Shown: positions 1-8,127 of the stretch, piece after piece
Position numbering within the stretch: position 1 is the first letter of the stretch
Layout: each line of letters starts with the position of its first letter
Assembly (NCBI RefSeq): GCF_003852405.1
Contig: NZ_QAJM01000018.1
Coordinates: 124,001 to 188,000 of the forward strand
Source: Pseudomonas sp. KBW05
Lineage (GTDB): Bacteria > Pseudomonadota > Gammaproteobacteria > Pseudomonadales > Pseudomonadaceae
Length of the DNA stretch: 64,000 nt
Direction: 5' to 3'
The notes under the pieces: generated by a model
Database searches by the model: none
The model's input: only the letters and a program-made list of their open reading frames with translations
Told to the model about the DNA's origin: nothing
Made by a program: the position numbers and the translations under genes

Positions 1-471
1 TCCATCGCGCGGCCGTTGATCGAGCGTTTGGGCTACCGCATCGTGCTCACCGGCAACACCCTGGCGCTGGGCATCATGCTGGCGAGCATGGGCCTGGTCA
101 CGGAACACACGCCCTACCCGCTGCTGCTGGGCATGTTGGCGGTGCTGGGGGCGATCAACTCGCTGCAATTCACCGCGATGAACACCGTGACCCTGATCGA
201 CCTCGACGACGCCCAGGCCAGCAGCGGCAACAGCCTGCTGTCGGTGGTGGCGCAATTGTCCCTGAGCCTTGGGGTCGCATGTGCCGGTGCGTTGCTCGGC
301 GGTTTCACCGCTGAAACGGGCAACGACGGCGTGGAAAGCGTACTCGGTGCGTTCCAGTTGACCTTCCTCACCGTGGGCATCATGGCCATGCTGGCGGCGG
401 CGATCTTCCTGCAATTGTCGCCAAAAGACGGCAAACGCGTGGCCAGCCCGGAGCAGCACATCGAGCATTAA
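1..471 (+). CDS. MFS transporter, DHA2 family (MdtD-like), C-terminal part
   Basis: The window opens inside this gene; the frame is open from base 1 and ends at TAA 469-471, so only the last ~156 residues are present. They are strongly hydrophobic, with about four membrane segments. The stretch NSLQFTAMNTVTLIDL followed by ASSGNSLLSVVAQLSLSLGVA is characteristic of the 14-helix drug:H+ antiporter group to which MdtD belongs. Such proteins export small molecules through the inner membrane using the proton gradient. The substrate cannot be read from this fragment. The gene ends 84 bases before dbpA, with no clear terminator between them. Confidence 0.8.
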   Translation, partial: SIARPLIERLGYRIVLTGNTLALGIMLASMGLVTEHTPYPLLLGMLAVLGAINSLQFTAMNTVTLIDLDDAQASSGNSLLSVVAQLSLSLGVACAGALLGGFTAETGNDGVESVLGAFQLTFLTVGIMAMLAAAIFLQLSPKDGKRVASPEQHIEH

Positions 472-554
472 GCGGCTTCTCGTCTAGAACTTGCGGGGAA
501 AATCCCACAGGGCTGGTACACTGCGCGACATTTTGTTTTTGCAGAGCCAGCCCC

Positions 555-1940
555 GTGACCACCATCGCCACCGCTTTTAATACTTTGCCCCTGTCCGCCG
601 CCATGCTGGCTAACCTCGACTCGCTGGGTTATGTCGAGATGACGCAGATCCAGGCGCAAAGCTTGCCGGTGATCCTCAAGGGGCTGGACCTGATCGCCCA
701 GGCCAAGACCGGCAGCGGCAAGACCGCTGCATTCGGCATCGGCCTGTTGAACCCGATCAACCCACGCTATTTCGGCTGCCAGGCCCTCGTGATGTGCCCG
801 ACCCGTGAGCTGGCCGACCAGGTCGCCAAGGAAATCCGTCGCCTGGCCCGTGCCGAAGACAACATCAAGGTCCTGACCCTGTGCGGCGGCGTGTCCCTCG
901 GCCCGCAGATCGCCTCGCTGGAACACGGCGCCCACGTCATCGTCGGCACGCCGGGCCGTATCCAGCAGCACCTGCGCAAGGGTTCGCTGGTACTGGACGG
1001 CTTGAACACGCTGATCCTCGACGAAGCCGACCGCATGCTCGACATGGGCTTCTACGACGCCATCGAAGACATCATCAGCAAGACCCCGCCACGCCGCCAG
1101 ACCCTGCTGTTCTCGGCCACCTACCCGGTGAGCATCAAGCAGCTGGCCTCCAAGTTCATGCGCGCGCCGCAACAGGTTAAAGCCGAAGCGTTCCACTCCG
1201 ACGACCAGATCGAGCAGCGTTTCTACGAGATCTCGCCGGAAGAGCGCATGGACGCCGTGACCAAAGTCCTGGCGCACTTCCGCCCGGCTTCGTGCGTAGC
1301 GTTCTGCTTTACCAAGCAGCAAGTGCAGGAAACCGTGGATCACCTGACGGCCAAGGGCATTTCCGCCGTGGGCCTGCATGGCGACCTGGAACAGCGCGAC
1401 CGTGACCAGGTACTGGCGATGTTCGCCAACCGCAGCACCTCGGTGCTGGTGGCGACTGACGTGGCGGCACGCGGTCTGGACATTGACGCGCTGGACATGG
1501 TGATCAACGTCGAACTGGCCCGTGACTCGGAAATCCACATTCACCGCGTGGGTCGTACTGGCCGTGCCGGCGAGACCGGGATTGCCATCAGCCTGGTTGC
1601 ACCGTCCGAAGCGCACCGCGCCCAGGCCATCGAGCAACTGCAGAAGTCGCCGCTGAACTGGGACCAACTGGACAACCTCAAGCCGCAAAGCGGTGGTCCG
1701 TTGCTGCCGGTGATGAGCACTCTGTGCATCGCTGCCGGGCGTAAAGACAAAGTGCGTCCGGGTGACATCCTCGGCGCATTGACCGGTGAAGCCGGGATTC
1801 CGGGGGCGCAGGTGGGCAAGATTGCGATCTTTGACTTCCAGGCGTTTGTGGCCGTGGAGCGTGGGATCGCCAAACAGGCGTTGCAGCGTTTGAATGACGG
1901 CAAGATCAAGGGCCGTTCGTTGCGCGTGCGCATCCTGTAA
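555..1940 (+). CDS. dbpA: ATP-dependent RNA helicase DbpA
   Basis: A 461-residue DEAD-box helicase, the usual DbpA length. Motifs appear in order: Q motif near residue 8-35, Walker A AKTGSGKT at 50-57, PTRELADQ, TPGR, DEAD from residue 156, SAT, the HGD and VATDVAARGLD segments, and HRVGRTGRAG. The last ~75 residues form the RNA-binding domain that in DbpA recognises hairpin 92 of 23S rRNA, so the likely role is late 50S ribosome assembly. The start is GTG at 555; no strong ribosome binding site is visible, so a slightly different start is possible. A REP pair follows the stop codon. A long open frame on the opposite strand is a GC-rich shadow. Confidence 0.95.
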   Translation: MTTIATAFNTLPLSAAMLANLDSLGYVEMTQIQAQSLPVILKGLDLIAQAKTGSGKTAAFGIGLLNPINPRYFGCQALVMCPTRELADQVAKEIRRLARAEDNIKVLTLCGGVSLGPQIASLEHGAHVIVGTPGRIQQHLRKGSLVLDGLNTLILDEADRMLDMGFYDAIEDIISKTPPRRQTLLFSATYPVSIKQLASKFMRAPQQVKAEAFHSDDQIEQRFYEISPEERMDAVTKVLAHFRPASCVAFCFTKQQVQETVDHLTAKGISAVGLHGDLEQRDRDQVLAMFANRSTSVLVATDVAARGLDIDALDMVINVELARDSEIHIHRVGRTGRAGETGIAISLVAPSEAHRAQAIEQLQKSPLNWDQLDNLKPQSGGPLLPVMSTLCIAAGRKDKVRPGDILGALTGEAGIPGAQVGKIAIFDFQAFVAVERGIAKQALQRLNDGKIKGRSLRVRIL

Positions 1941-1964
1941 AGCTCTCAAGCTCTACAGAGATCA

Positions 1965-2060
1965 AAATGTGGGAGCGGGCTTGCTCGCGAATGCGGTGGA
2001 CCAGTCAACTTATCCAGTGGCTGACACACCGCATTCGCGAGCAAGCCCGCTCCCACATTT
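1965..2060. repeat. REPIN (inverted REP pair)
   Basis: Two copies of the REP core GGGAGCGGGCTTGCTCGC face each other, the second as reverse complement, around a spacer of roughly 35 bases. The complementary arms extend outward to AAATGTG/CACATTT. It lies between dbpA and the BaiN-like gene. The spacer centre CAGTCAACTTATCCA resembles the reversed centre of the pair at 25345-25438. Confidence 0.9.
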
Positions 2061-2099
2061 GACTGTATTTCAAATCAGTATTTGCATGAGGACACCGTT

Positions 2100-3278
2100 T
2101 TGCGCTCGACCGAAGTTGTGATCATTGGCGCCGGCGCCGCAGGCTTGATGTGCGCACTGACCGCCGCCGGGCGTGGGCGCAAAGTGATGTTGATCGACCA
2201 CGCGAACAAAGCCGGCAAGAAGATCCTGATGTCCGGCGGTGGCCGCTGCAATTTCACCAACATGTACACCGAGCCGGCCAACTTCCTCTCGCACAACGCG
2301 CACTTCTGCAAATCCGCCCTGGCGCGCTATACCCAGTGGGATTTCATCGGGCTGGTGGCCAAGCACGGCGTGCCGTACCACGAGAAGAAACTCGGCCAGC
2401 TGTTCTGCGATAACAAATCCAGCGACATCCTCGGCATGCTGCTCGATGAGTGCATCCAGGTCGGCGTCAGCCTGCACCTGGACACTTCCATCGAGGAGAT
2501 CGCCAAAATCGAAAGCGGCTACCAGTTGCAGACCACCTTGGGTGAACTGCGCTGCGAATCCCTGGTGATCGCCACCGGCGGGCTGTCGATTCCGACACTG
2601 GGCGCCACCGGTTTTGGTTATCAAGTGGCCAAGCAATTCGGCCATGAACTGCTGCCAACCCGCGCCGGTCTTGTGCCGTTCACCATCACCGATCAGCTCA
2701 AGGATTTGTGTGGCGAGTTGAGCGGCACCTCGGTGGATTGCCTGGTGAGCTGCAACGACCAGAGCTTTCGCGAGAACATCCTGTTTACCCACCGGGGTTT
2801 GAGCGGGCCGGCGATCTTGCAGATCTCTTCGTACTGGGAGTCCGGTGACACGGTGGAGATCAATTTGCTGCCCGACCACGACGCCCACGAGTGGCTGCAA
2901 GCGCAACAGGCCGAACGCCCGAACAGCGAGCTGAAAACCCTGCTGGGGGAGATCTTCACCAAGAAGATGGCCAACCTGCTGGCGGAAACCTGGTTTGTGT
3001 CCAAGCCGATGAAGCAGTACACCCATGCCGAGATCGCTGATATCGCGCAGAAACTCGGCAACTGGCAGTTGGTGCCGGCCGGGACCGAGGGTTATCGCAC
3101 GGCCGAAGTGACGCTGGGTGGGGTGGATACGCGGGAGGTGTCGTCCAAGACCATGGAATCCCTGAAAAGCCCTGGCCTGTACTTTATCGGTGAAGTGCTG
3201 GATGTGACCGGTCACCTGGGCGGCTTCAACTTCCAGTGGGCATGGGCCTCAGGCTACGCCGCCGCGCAATACGCCTGA
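2100..3278 (+). CDS. BaiN/RdsA-type NAD(P)/FAD-dependent oxidoreductase (HI0933 family)
   Basis: A flavoprotein of about 392 residues. It opens with a dinucleotide-binding beta strand and the GAGAAG loop, followed at about residue 51 by the family signature GGGRCNFTN; the C-terminal G-E-V-L-D-V-T-G-x-x-G-G-F-N motif completes the FAD site. Members of this family (YhiN/HI0933/BaiN) bind FAD; most are of unknown substrate. The chosen start is TTG 2100, because GAGGA at 2088-2092 is well spaced for it. An in-frame TTG at 2082 would add six residues but overlaps that binding site. The gene stands alone between two REP pairs. Confidence 0.9.
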   Translation: MRSTEVVIIGAGAAGLMCALTAAGRGRKVMLIDHANKAGKKILMSGGGRCNFTNMYTEPANFLSHNAHFCKSALARYTQWDFIGLVAKHGVPYHEKKLGQLFCDNKSSDILGMLLDECIQVGVSLHLDTSIEEIAKIESGYQLQTTLGELRCESLVIATGGLSIPTLGATGFGYQVAKQFGHELLPTRAGLVPFTITDQLKDLCGELSGTSVDCLVSCNDQSFRENILFTHRGLSGPAILQISSYWESGDTVEINLLPDHDAHEWLQAQQAERPNSELKTLLGEIFTKKMANLLAETWFVSKPMKQYTHAEIADIAQKLGNWQLVPAGTEGYRTAEVTLGGVDTREVSSKTMESLKSPGLYFIGEVLDVTGHLGGFNFQWAWASGYAAAQYA

Positions 3279-3314
3279 CATAACACTTCAATCTTTGATT
3301 TGAAATGCAATCCC

Positions 3315-3386
3315 TGTGGGAGCTGGCTTGCCTGCGATAGCGGTGGTGAATTCACCGCCGCTATCGCAGGCAAGCCAGCTCCCACA
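3315..3386. repeat. REPIN, variant core
   Basis: An inverted pair of a second REP subtype, core GGGAGCTGGCTTGCCTGCGA, with the arms extending to TATCGC/GCGATA and a short central GGTGAATTCACC palindrome. It differs from the GGGAGCGGGC subtype found elsewhere in the window. It sits between the BaiN-like gene and the YccS-like gene. Confidence 0.85.
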
Positions 3387-3497
3387 TTGGTTTTGGGGTG
3401 ATGCTGAAATAATTGCGCGCAGATGTGATCGCGACCCTTGCCGTGGCGTCACTGATGCGCCAACTTAACGGCATCGTCCCGGAAGACTCCAGCCTTC

Positions 3498-5681
3498 ATG
3501 TCATCGACCTCGTTCAAGCAGTCCCTGCGCCGTCTCTGGGCGCTGGATAAATTCAGCTACAGCATCCGGGTGTTCATCGCCCTCACCGGCAGCATGGCGC
3601 TGTGCTGGTATCAGGATGAGATGACGCTGCTGATCCCGCTGTTTCTGGGGATTATCGCCAGCGCCCTGGCCGAGACCGACGACAGTTGGCAAGGCCGTCT
3701 CAACGCCCTGGCGGTGACGCTGGTGTGCTTCAGCATTGCCGCGCTGTCGGTGGAGCTGTTGTTCCCCTATCCGTGGATCTTCGCGATTTCCCTGGCCCTG
3801 GCCACCTTCTGCCTGACCATGCTTGGCGCCCTCGGCGAACGTTATGGCGCGATTGCCTCGGCGACGTTGATCCTCTCGGTGTACACCATGATCGGCGTGG
3901 ACCAGCGCGGTGGCGCGGTCTCGGACTTCTGGCATGAGCCCCTGCTGCTGGTGGCCGGCGCCGCCTGGTATGGCGCGCTGTCGGTGCTGTGGCAGGCGCT
4001 GTTTTCCAACCAGCCGGTGCAGCAGAGCCTGGCGCGGTTGTTTCGTGAATTGGGGCGTTACCTCAAGCTCAAATCCTCGCTGTTCGAACCGATCCGCCAG
4101 TTGGATGTGGAAGCGCGCCGCCTGGAACTGGCCCAGCAAAACGGCCGGGTGGTCGCCGCGCTGAATGCGGCGAAGGAAATCATCCTGCACCGCGTGGGCA
4201 ATGGTCGACCGGGTTCGAAGGTCAGCCGCTACCTCAAGCTGTACTTCCTCGCCCAGGACATCCACGAACGCGCCAGCTCATCGCACTACCCTTACAACGC
4301 CCTGGCCGAAGCCTTCTTCCACAGCGACGTGCTGTTCCGCTGCCAGCGCCTGCTGCGCCAACAGGGCAAGGCCTGCCAGACCCTGGCCGAATCGATCCAG
4401 CTGCGCCAACCGTTTATCTATGACGACAGCTTCGCCGAAGCCTTGGGCGACCTCAACGCATCGCTGGAACACCTGCGCATCCAGAGCAACCCGGCGTGGC
4501 GCGGGCTGCTGCGGTCGCTGCGCGCGCTGGCGGCCAACCTGTCCACCCTCGACCGCCTGCTGGGCGATGCGAGCAACCCCGACCGCCTGGCGGATGCCAC
4601 CGACAGCAACCTGCTGGACCGCGCCCCGCGCAACCTCAAGGAAATGTGGACGCGCCTGCGCACGCAGATGACGCCGACCTCCCTGCTGTTTCGCCACGCA
4701 CTGCGCCTGTCCCTGGCGTTGACCGTCGGCTACGGCATGTTGCATGCAATCCACGCGTCCCAGGGCTACTGGATCATCCTCACCACGCTGTTTGTGTGCC
4801 AGCCGAACTACGGCGCCACCCGGCGCAAGCTCGGCCAGCGGATCATCGGCACCGCCATCGGTCTCACCGTGGCCTGGGCGCTGTTCGATCTGTTCCCGAG
4901 CCCATTGGTGCAGTCGATGTTCGCCATCGCCGCCGGCCTGGTGTTCTTTATCAACCGCACCACCCGCTACACCCTGGCCACGGCGGCGATCACCCTGATG
5001 GTGCTGTTCTGCTTCAACCAGGTGGGCGATGGCTACGGGCTGTTCCTGCCGCGCTTGTTCGATACCCTGCTCGGCAGCCTGATCGCCGGCCTGGCGGTGT
5101 TCCTGTTCCTGCCGGACTGGCAAGGCCGGCGCCTGAACAAAGTGCTGGCCAACACCCTGACCTGCAACAGCATCTACCTGCGCCAGATCATGCAGCAATA
5201 CGCCGCCGGCAAAAGCGACGACCTCGCCTACCGCCTGGCGCGACGCAACGCGCACAACGCCGATGCGGCGCTGTCCACGACCTTGGCGAACATGCTGATG
5301 GAGCCGGGGCACTTCCGTAAGGAGGCCGATGTGGGCTTCCGCTTCCTGGTGTTGTCCCACACCTTGCTCAGCTACTTGTCGGGGCTCGGCGCCCACCGCG
5401 AAACCCAGCTGCCGGCGGAGGTGCGTGAGCATCTGATCGACGGCGCGGGGAATACGTTGGCGGCGAGCATCGATGAAATCGCCACTGGGCTTGCGAACAA
5501 GCAGCCGATTGCGATTCAGAGCGATGCCGAGGAAGCGCTGGCGGCGGAGCTGGAGCAGATGCCGGATGAGATTGATGAAGGGCAGCGGTTGGTGCAGACG
5601 CAGTTGGCGTTGATTTGTCGGCAGTTGGGGCCGTTGCGGACTTTGGCTGCGCATCTGATCAAAGAGACTGGCGAGGCTTAA
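3498..5681 (+). CDS. yccS: YccS/YhfK family inner-membrane protein (FUSC domain)
   Basis: A 727-residue protein with two clusters of membrane helices, one at roughly residues 20-170 and one at roughly 400-545, each followed by a large soluble helical region. This duplicated layout and length are those of the YccS/YhfK family. The second cluster contains the family-type GYWIILTTLFVCQPNYGATRR segment. Relatives are aromatic-acid efflux proteins (AaeB) and fusaric-acid resistance proteins, so a transport role is plausible, but the substrate is not known. The ATG at 3498 follows GCCTTC with only a weak ribosome binding site. A REP pair follows directly. Confidence 0.85.
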   Translation: MSSTSFKQSLRRLWALDKFSYSIRVFIALTGSMALCWYQDEMTLLIPLFLGIIASALAETDDSWQGRLNALAVTLVCFSIAALSVELLFPYPWIFAISLALATFCLTMLGALGERYGAIASATLILSVYTMIGVDQRGGAVSDFWHEPLLLVAGAAWYGALSVLWQALFSNQPVQQSLARLFRELGRYLKLKSSLFEPIRQLDVEARRLELAQQNGRVVAALNAAKEIILHRVGNGRPGSKVSRYLKLYFLAQDIHERASSSHYPYNALAEAFFHSDVLFRCQRLLRQQGKACQTLAESIQLRQPFIYDDSFAEALGDLNASLEHLRIQSNPAWRGLLRSLRALAANLSTLDRLLGDASNPDRLADATDSNLLDRAPRNLKEMWTRLRTQMTPTSLLFRHALRLSLALTVGYGMLHAIHASQGYWIILTTLFVCQPNYGATRRKLGQRIIGTAIGLTVAWALFDLFPSPLVQSMFAIAAGLVFFINRTTRYTLATAAITLMVLFCFNQVGDGYGLFLPRLFDTLLGSLIAGLAVFLFLPDWQGRRLNKVLANTLTCNSIYLRQIMQQYAAGKSDDLAYRLARRNAHNADAALSTTLANMLMEPGHFRKEADVGFRFLVLSHTLLSYLSGLGAHRETQLPAEVREHLIDGAGNTLAASIDEIATGLANKQPIAIQSDAEEALAAELEQMPDEIDEGQRLVQTQLALICRQLGPLRTLAAHLIKETGEA

Positions 5682-5688
5682 ATCGCCT

Positions 5689-5768
5689 TCGCGAGCAAGC
5701 CCGCTCCCACATTCGACCGCATTCCAAATGATGTACGCGGTTAAATGTGGGAGCGGGCTTGCTCGCGA
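5689..5768. repeat. REPIN
   Basis: An inverted pair of the REP core (reverse complement first at 5691-5710, then direct), with arms closing on TTCGCGAGC and GCTCGCGA. The spacer is almost identical, in reverse orientation, to that of the pair at 7161-7242, indicating that a whole REPIN was copied. Confidence 0.9.
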
Positions 5769-5785
5769 TGAGGCCCTTCCAGGCA

Positions 5786-6523
5786 CTACATCCCATGCGC
5801 CTTCATCAACCGCGCATAACTGCCATCATCCTTCATCCTCGCAATCTCCCGATCAAACCCCGCAACGATCTGCGCATGTTCAGGGTTCTTCAGGCTCACC
5901 AGAATATGCAGGCTGTTTTCACTCAACGGTGTAGGTAGAAACTCCACCGCATTGCGTACCTTGAGCGATTCACGCGCCAGGTAATACCGCGCCACATATT
6001 CATCCTCCACCGTCAGCCGCACCCGCTGCGCCGCGAGCATGCGCACGGCCATGGAGAAGTTGTGCACAGGCACTTTCTGCAACTGCACATCGCCGTCGAA
6101 CGCCGCCGAATAGGCATAACCGCGCACCACCGCAATCGGGTAGTCGTGCAACTGCGCCAGGTCTTTGAACTCGATGGGATCGTCGCGGCGCTTGATAAAA
6201 CGCACGCGGTTCAGCAGGTATTCACCGGAAAACTGCCCCAGTTGCGTGCGAGCATCGTCGTACCAGGCGTTGACCAGCACGTCGTACCGCCCGTCGCCCA
6301 CGCCCATCAGCGCGCGGGCCCACGGTACCTGTTCGAAATCACTGGCGTAGCCTGCACGGGCCAGGGCCGTACTGACGATGTCGGTGGCCAGGCCGCCATT
6401 GATCAAGGTGGCATCGGTAAAGGGTGGCCAGGCATCCGCGACCAGGCGTAAACGCTGGGCAAACGCCGGCTGGGCCAGCAACAACACTCCAATCAAAGCA
6501 ACGGCACGAAACAATCGCGGCAT
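5786..6523 (-). CDS. Periplasmic substrate-binding protein (SBP_bac_3 type)
   Basis: A 245-residue protein beginning MPRLFRAVALIGVLLLAQPAFAQ, a clear signal peptide with cleavage after AFA. The mature part reads as a family 3 solute-binding fold (LRLVADAWPPFTD, then GLATDIVSTALARAG, GRYDVLVNAWY). It has no permease or ATPase neighbour, as is common for the many orphan binding proteins of Pseudomonas, so it may act as a sensor input or pair with a distant transporter. The start at 6523 is preferred over in-frame codons further upstream because AAGGACG precedes it at good spacing and the signal peptide then begins correctly. The ligand is unknown, probably an amino acid or similar small polar compound. 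Confidence 0.85.
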   Translation of the reverse strand: MPRLFRAVALIGVLLLAQPAFAQRLRLVADAWPPFTDATLINGGLATDIVSTALARAGYASDFEQVPWARALMGVGDGRYDVLVNAWYDDARTQLGQFSGEYLLNRVRFIKRRDDPIEFKDLAQLHDYPIAVVRGYAYSAAFDGDVQLQKVPVHNFSMAVRMLAAQRVRLTVEDEYVARYYLARESLKVRNAVEFLPTPLSENSLHILVSLKNPEHAQIVAGFDREIARMKDDGSYARLMKAHGM

Positions 6524-6700
6524 GCTCAACGTCCTTGGCGGGCCCAGAGGTTCTAACAGTAGCTCAAGATTACACAAAGAAACGGGCGGCGAATGCACTC
6601 GATGATGGCAATTTGATTTCACTCACAAAAAACAGCTGATTTAGACACAATCGGCTGCCGCGCTTACTATCCAGAACACCTACTGATAAGAGATTTCGCC

Positions 6701-7153
6701 ATGACAGTCGATTGGGTCTGCAAACATCACACTGACTTGGGCAAGGAACAGCTGTACGCCATCCTGCGCCTGCGGGGCGAGGTGTTTGTCGTCGAGCAGA
6801 AATGCGTTTATCAGGACATCGACGGGCAGGACCTGGGCGGTGACACCCACCACCTGATGGCCTGGAAAGATGATGAGCTGGTGGCCTACCTGCGCCTGCT
6901 GGACCCGGAGTCCCAGGGCGGTGACGTGGTGATCGGCCGGGTGATCGTGGCCCCCGTAGCGCGCGGCACCGGGCTGGGGCACCAGATGATGGAAGAGACG
7001 CTCAAGCGGATTGCCGATATCTGGCCCGAGACGCCGATCTTTCTGTCGGCCCAGGCGCATTTGCAGGGGTATTACGGGCGGTATGGGTTTGTGGTGGCGG
7101 GGGAGGAATATCTGGAGGATGACATTCCGCATATAGGTATGCGGCGGGTTTGA
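6701..7153 (+). CDS. elaA: GNAT family N-acetyltransferase, ElaA type
   Basis: A 150-residue single-domain GNAT protein. It begins with the ElaA hallmark (LYAILRLRGEVFVVEQKCVYQDIDG region), and the acetyl-CoA loop is VAPVARGTGLGHQMM, with the R/Q-x-x-G-x-G/A pattern. The length matches ElaA. The natural acceptor substrate of ElaA is not settled. It is a single gene with AAGAGATTTCGCC just upstream of its ATG and a REP pair after its stop. Confidence 0.9.
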   Translation: MTVDWVCKHHTDLGKEQLYAILRLRGEVFVVEQKCVYQDIDGQDLGGDTHHLMAWKDDELVAYLRLLDPESQGGDVVIGRVIVAPVARGTGLGHQMMEETLKRIADIWPETPIFLSAQAHLQGYYGRYGFVVAGEEYLEDDIPHIGMRRV

Positions 7154-7160
7154 GGGCCTC

Positions 7161-7242
7161 TTCGCGAGCAAGCCCGCTCCCACATTTAACCGCGTACATC
7201 ATTTGGAATGCGATCGAATGTGGGAGCGGGCTTGCTCGCGAA
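7161..7242. repeat. REPIN
   Basis: An inverted pair of the GGGAGCGGGCTTGCTCGC core just after elaA. Its ~36-base spacer (ATTTAACCGCGTACATCATT and on) matches the reverse complement of the spacer at 5711-5750 with about one mismatch. Confidence 0.9.
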
Positions 7243-7268
7243 GGCGTCAGATCATTCACCACAAAACT

Positions 7269-7565
7269 TCAGGGATACCCCAACACCCGCTTCACCGAGT
7301 CCAGATTCTCAGCAATCCACCCCCGATCAATCGCCCCCCAGCTGCGGATCCGATACTGCCCTGCATGGTTGCGCGCACCGTCTTCCTGCTCGAATTCACA
7401 CACGATGTCCAAGTCGGCCAACGCCGCAATCGTGTCCTGCGCCGTGCGCCGGGGCATGCCGGTCACGTCGGTCAGCGCCGGCACGTTGCTGGCCAGGCCG
7501 CTGTCGATCAGATACGCCACGTACAGGCGACGGTAGAAGCTGCTCTTGGTCTTGCTCACATCCAT
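7269..7565 (-). CDS. Small winged-helix DNA-binding-like protein
   Basis: A 98-residue protein with a helix-turn-helix pattern (VPALTDVTGMPRRTAQDTIA) followed by a short wing-like segment. It is usually seen in Pseudomonas as a hypothetical winged-helix protein beside the YgjP-type metallopeptidase, as here, where it starts 20 bases after that gene and on the same strand. The two probably form one transcript. Start ATG 7565 is chosen over a TTG two codons upstream. No target is known. Confidence 0.75.
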   Translation of the reverse strand: MDVSKTKSSFYRRLYVAYLIDSGLASNVPALTDVTGMPRRTAQDTIAALADLDIVCEFEQEDGARNHAGQYRIRSWGAIDRGWIAENLDSVKRVLGYP

Positions 7566-7584
7566 GGTCAATCGCCTTGTGCGC

Positions 7585-8085
7585 TCAGGGTTTGCCTTGC
7601 AGGTCGCGATACGTGAGGTACACCCGCAGGTCGAATTCCACCTGATGGTAGCCCGGCATCATGTAGTCGCAGAGTTTATAGAACGCCTTGTTGTGGTCCG
7701 ATTCCTTGAAGTGCGCCAGCTCGTGTACCACGATCATGCGCAGGAACTCCGGCGCCGCGTCCTTGAACAGCGCGGCAATGCGGATTTCTTTCTTCGACTT
7801 CAGGTTACCGCCCTGCACCCGTGAAATCGTGGTGTGCAGGCCGAGGGCGCGGTGGGTCAGGTCGAGGCGGTTATCGAACAGCACTTTGTCGATGGCCGGC
7901 GCGTTGCGCAGATGTTCCTGCTTCAAGGCCAACGCGTAGGCGTACAGGGCCTTGTCACTTTGCACGGCGTGGCGCTCGGGGTAACGCTGCTCCAGGTAGG
8001 CGCCCAACTGGTCTTTGGCGATCAATTGGCGCACTTGCTCCTGGAGAGCGGCGGGATAGGCCTGGAGGTATTTCAGCGCGGTCAT
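7585..8085 (-). CDS. YgjP-like metallopeptidase domain protein (M48-related)
   Basis: A 166-residue cytosolic protein with the zinc-protease motif HELAH in VVHELAHFKESDHNKAFY; the following H of SDHNKAF is placed as the third metal ligand, as in YgjP/WLM-type gluzincins. No signal peptide or membrane segment is seen. It sits upstream of the small winged-helix gene and probably shares a transcript with it. A physiological substrate is not known for this family. Confidence 0.85.
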   Translation of the reverse strand: MTALKYLQAYPAALQEQVRQLIAKDQLGAYLEQRYPERHAVQSDKALYAYALALKQEHLRNAPAIDKVLFDNRLDLTHRALGLHTTISRVQGGNLKSKKEIRIAALFKDAAPEFLRMIVVHELAHFKESDHNKAFYKLCDYMMPGYHQVEFDLRVYLTYRDLQGKP

Positions 8086-8127
8086 GGGATCTGCAACAGG
8101 GTTCGAATGGCCGCCAGTGTAGCGAAT

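Noticed and set aside
468-1949. Long minus-strand open frame (493 codons) opposite dbpA
   Set aside because: It is the complement of a well-recognised DEAD-box gene; the product is a low-complexity, His/Gln/Arg-rich string with no domain. Long antisense frames are common in GC-rich DNA.
4278-5786. Minus-strand open frame of ~500 codons opposite the YccS-like gene
   Set aside because: Gln/Arg-rich shadow without a ribosome binding site; it also runs through a REP sequence.
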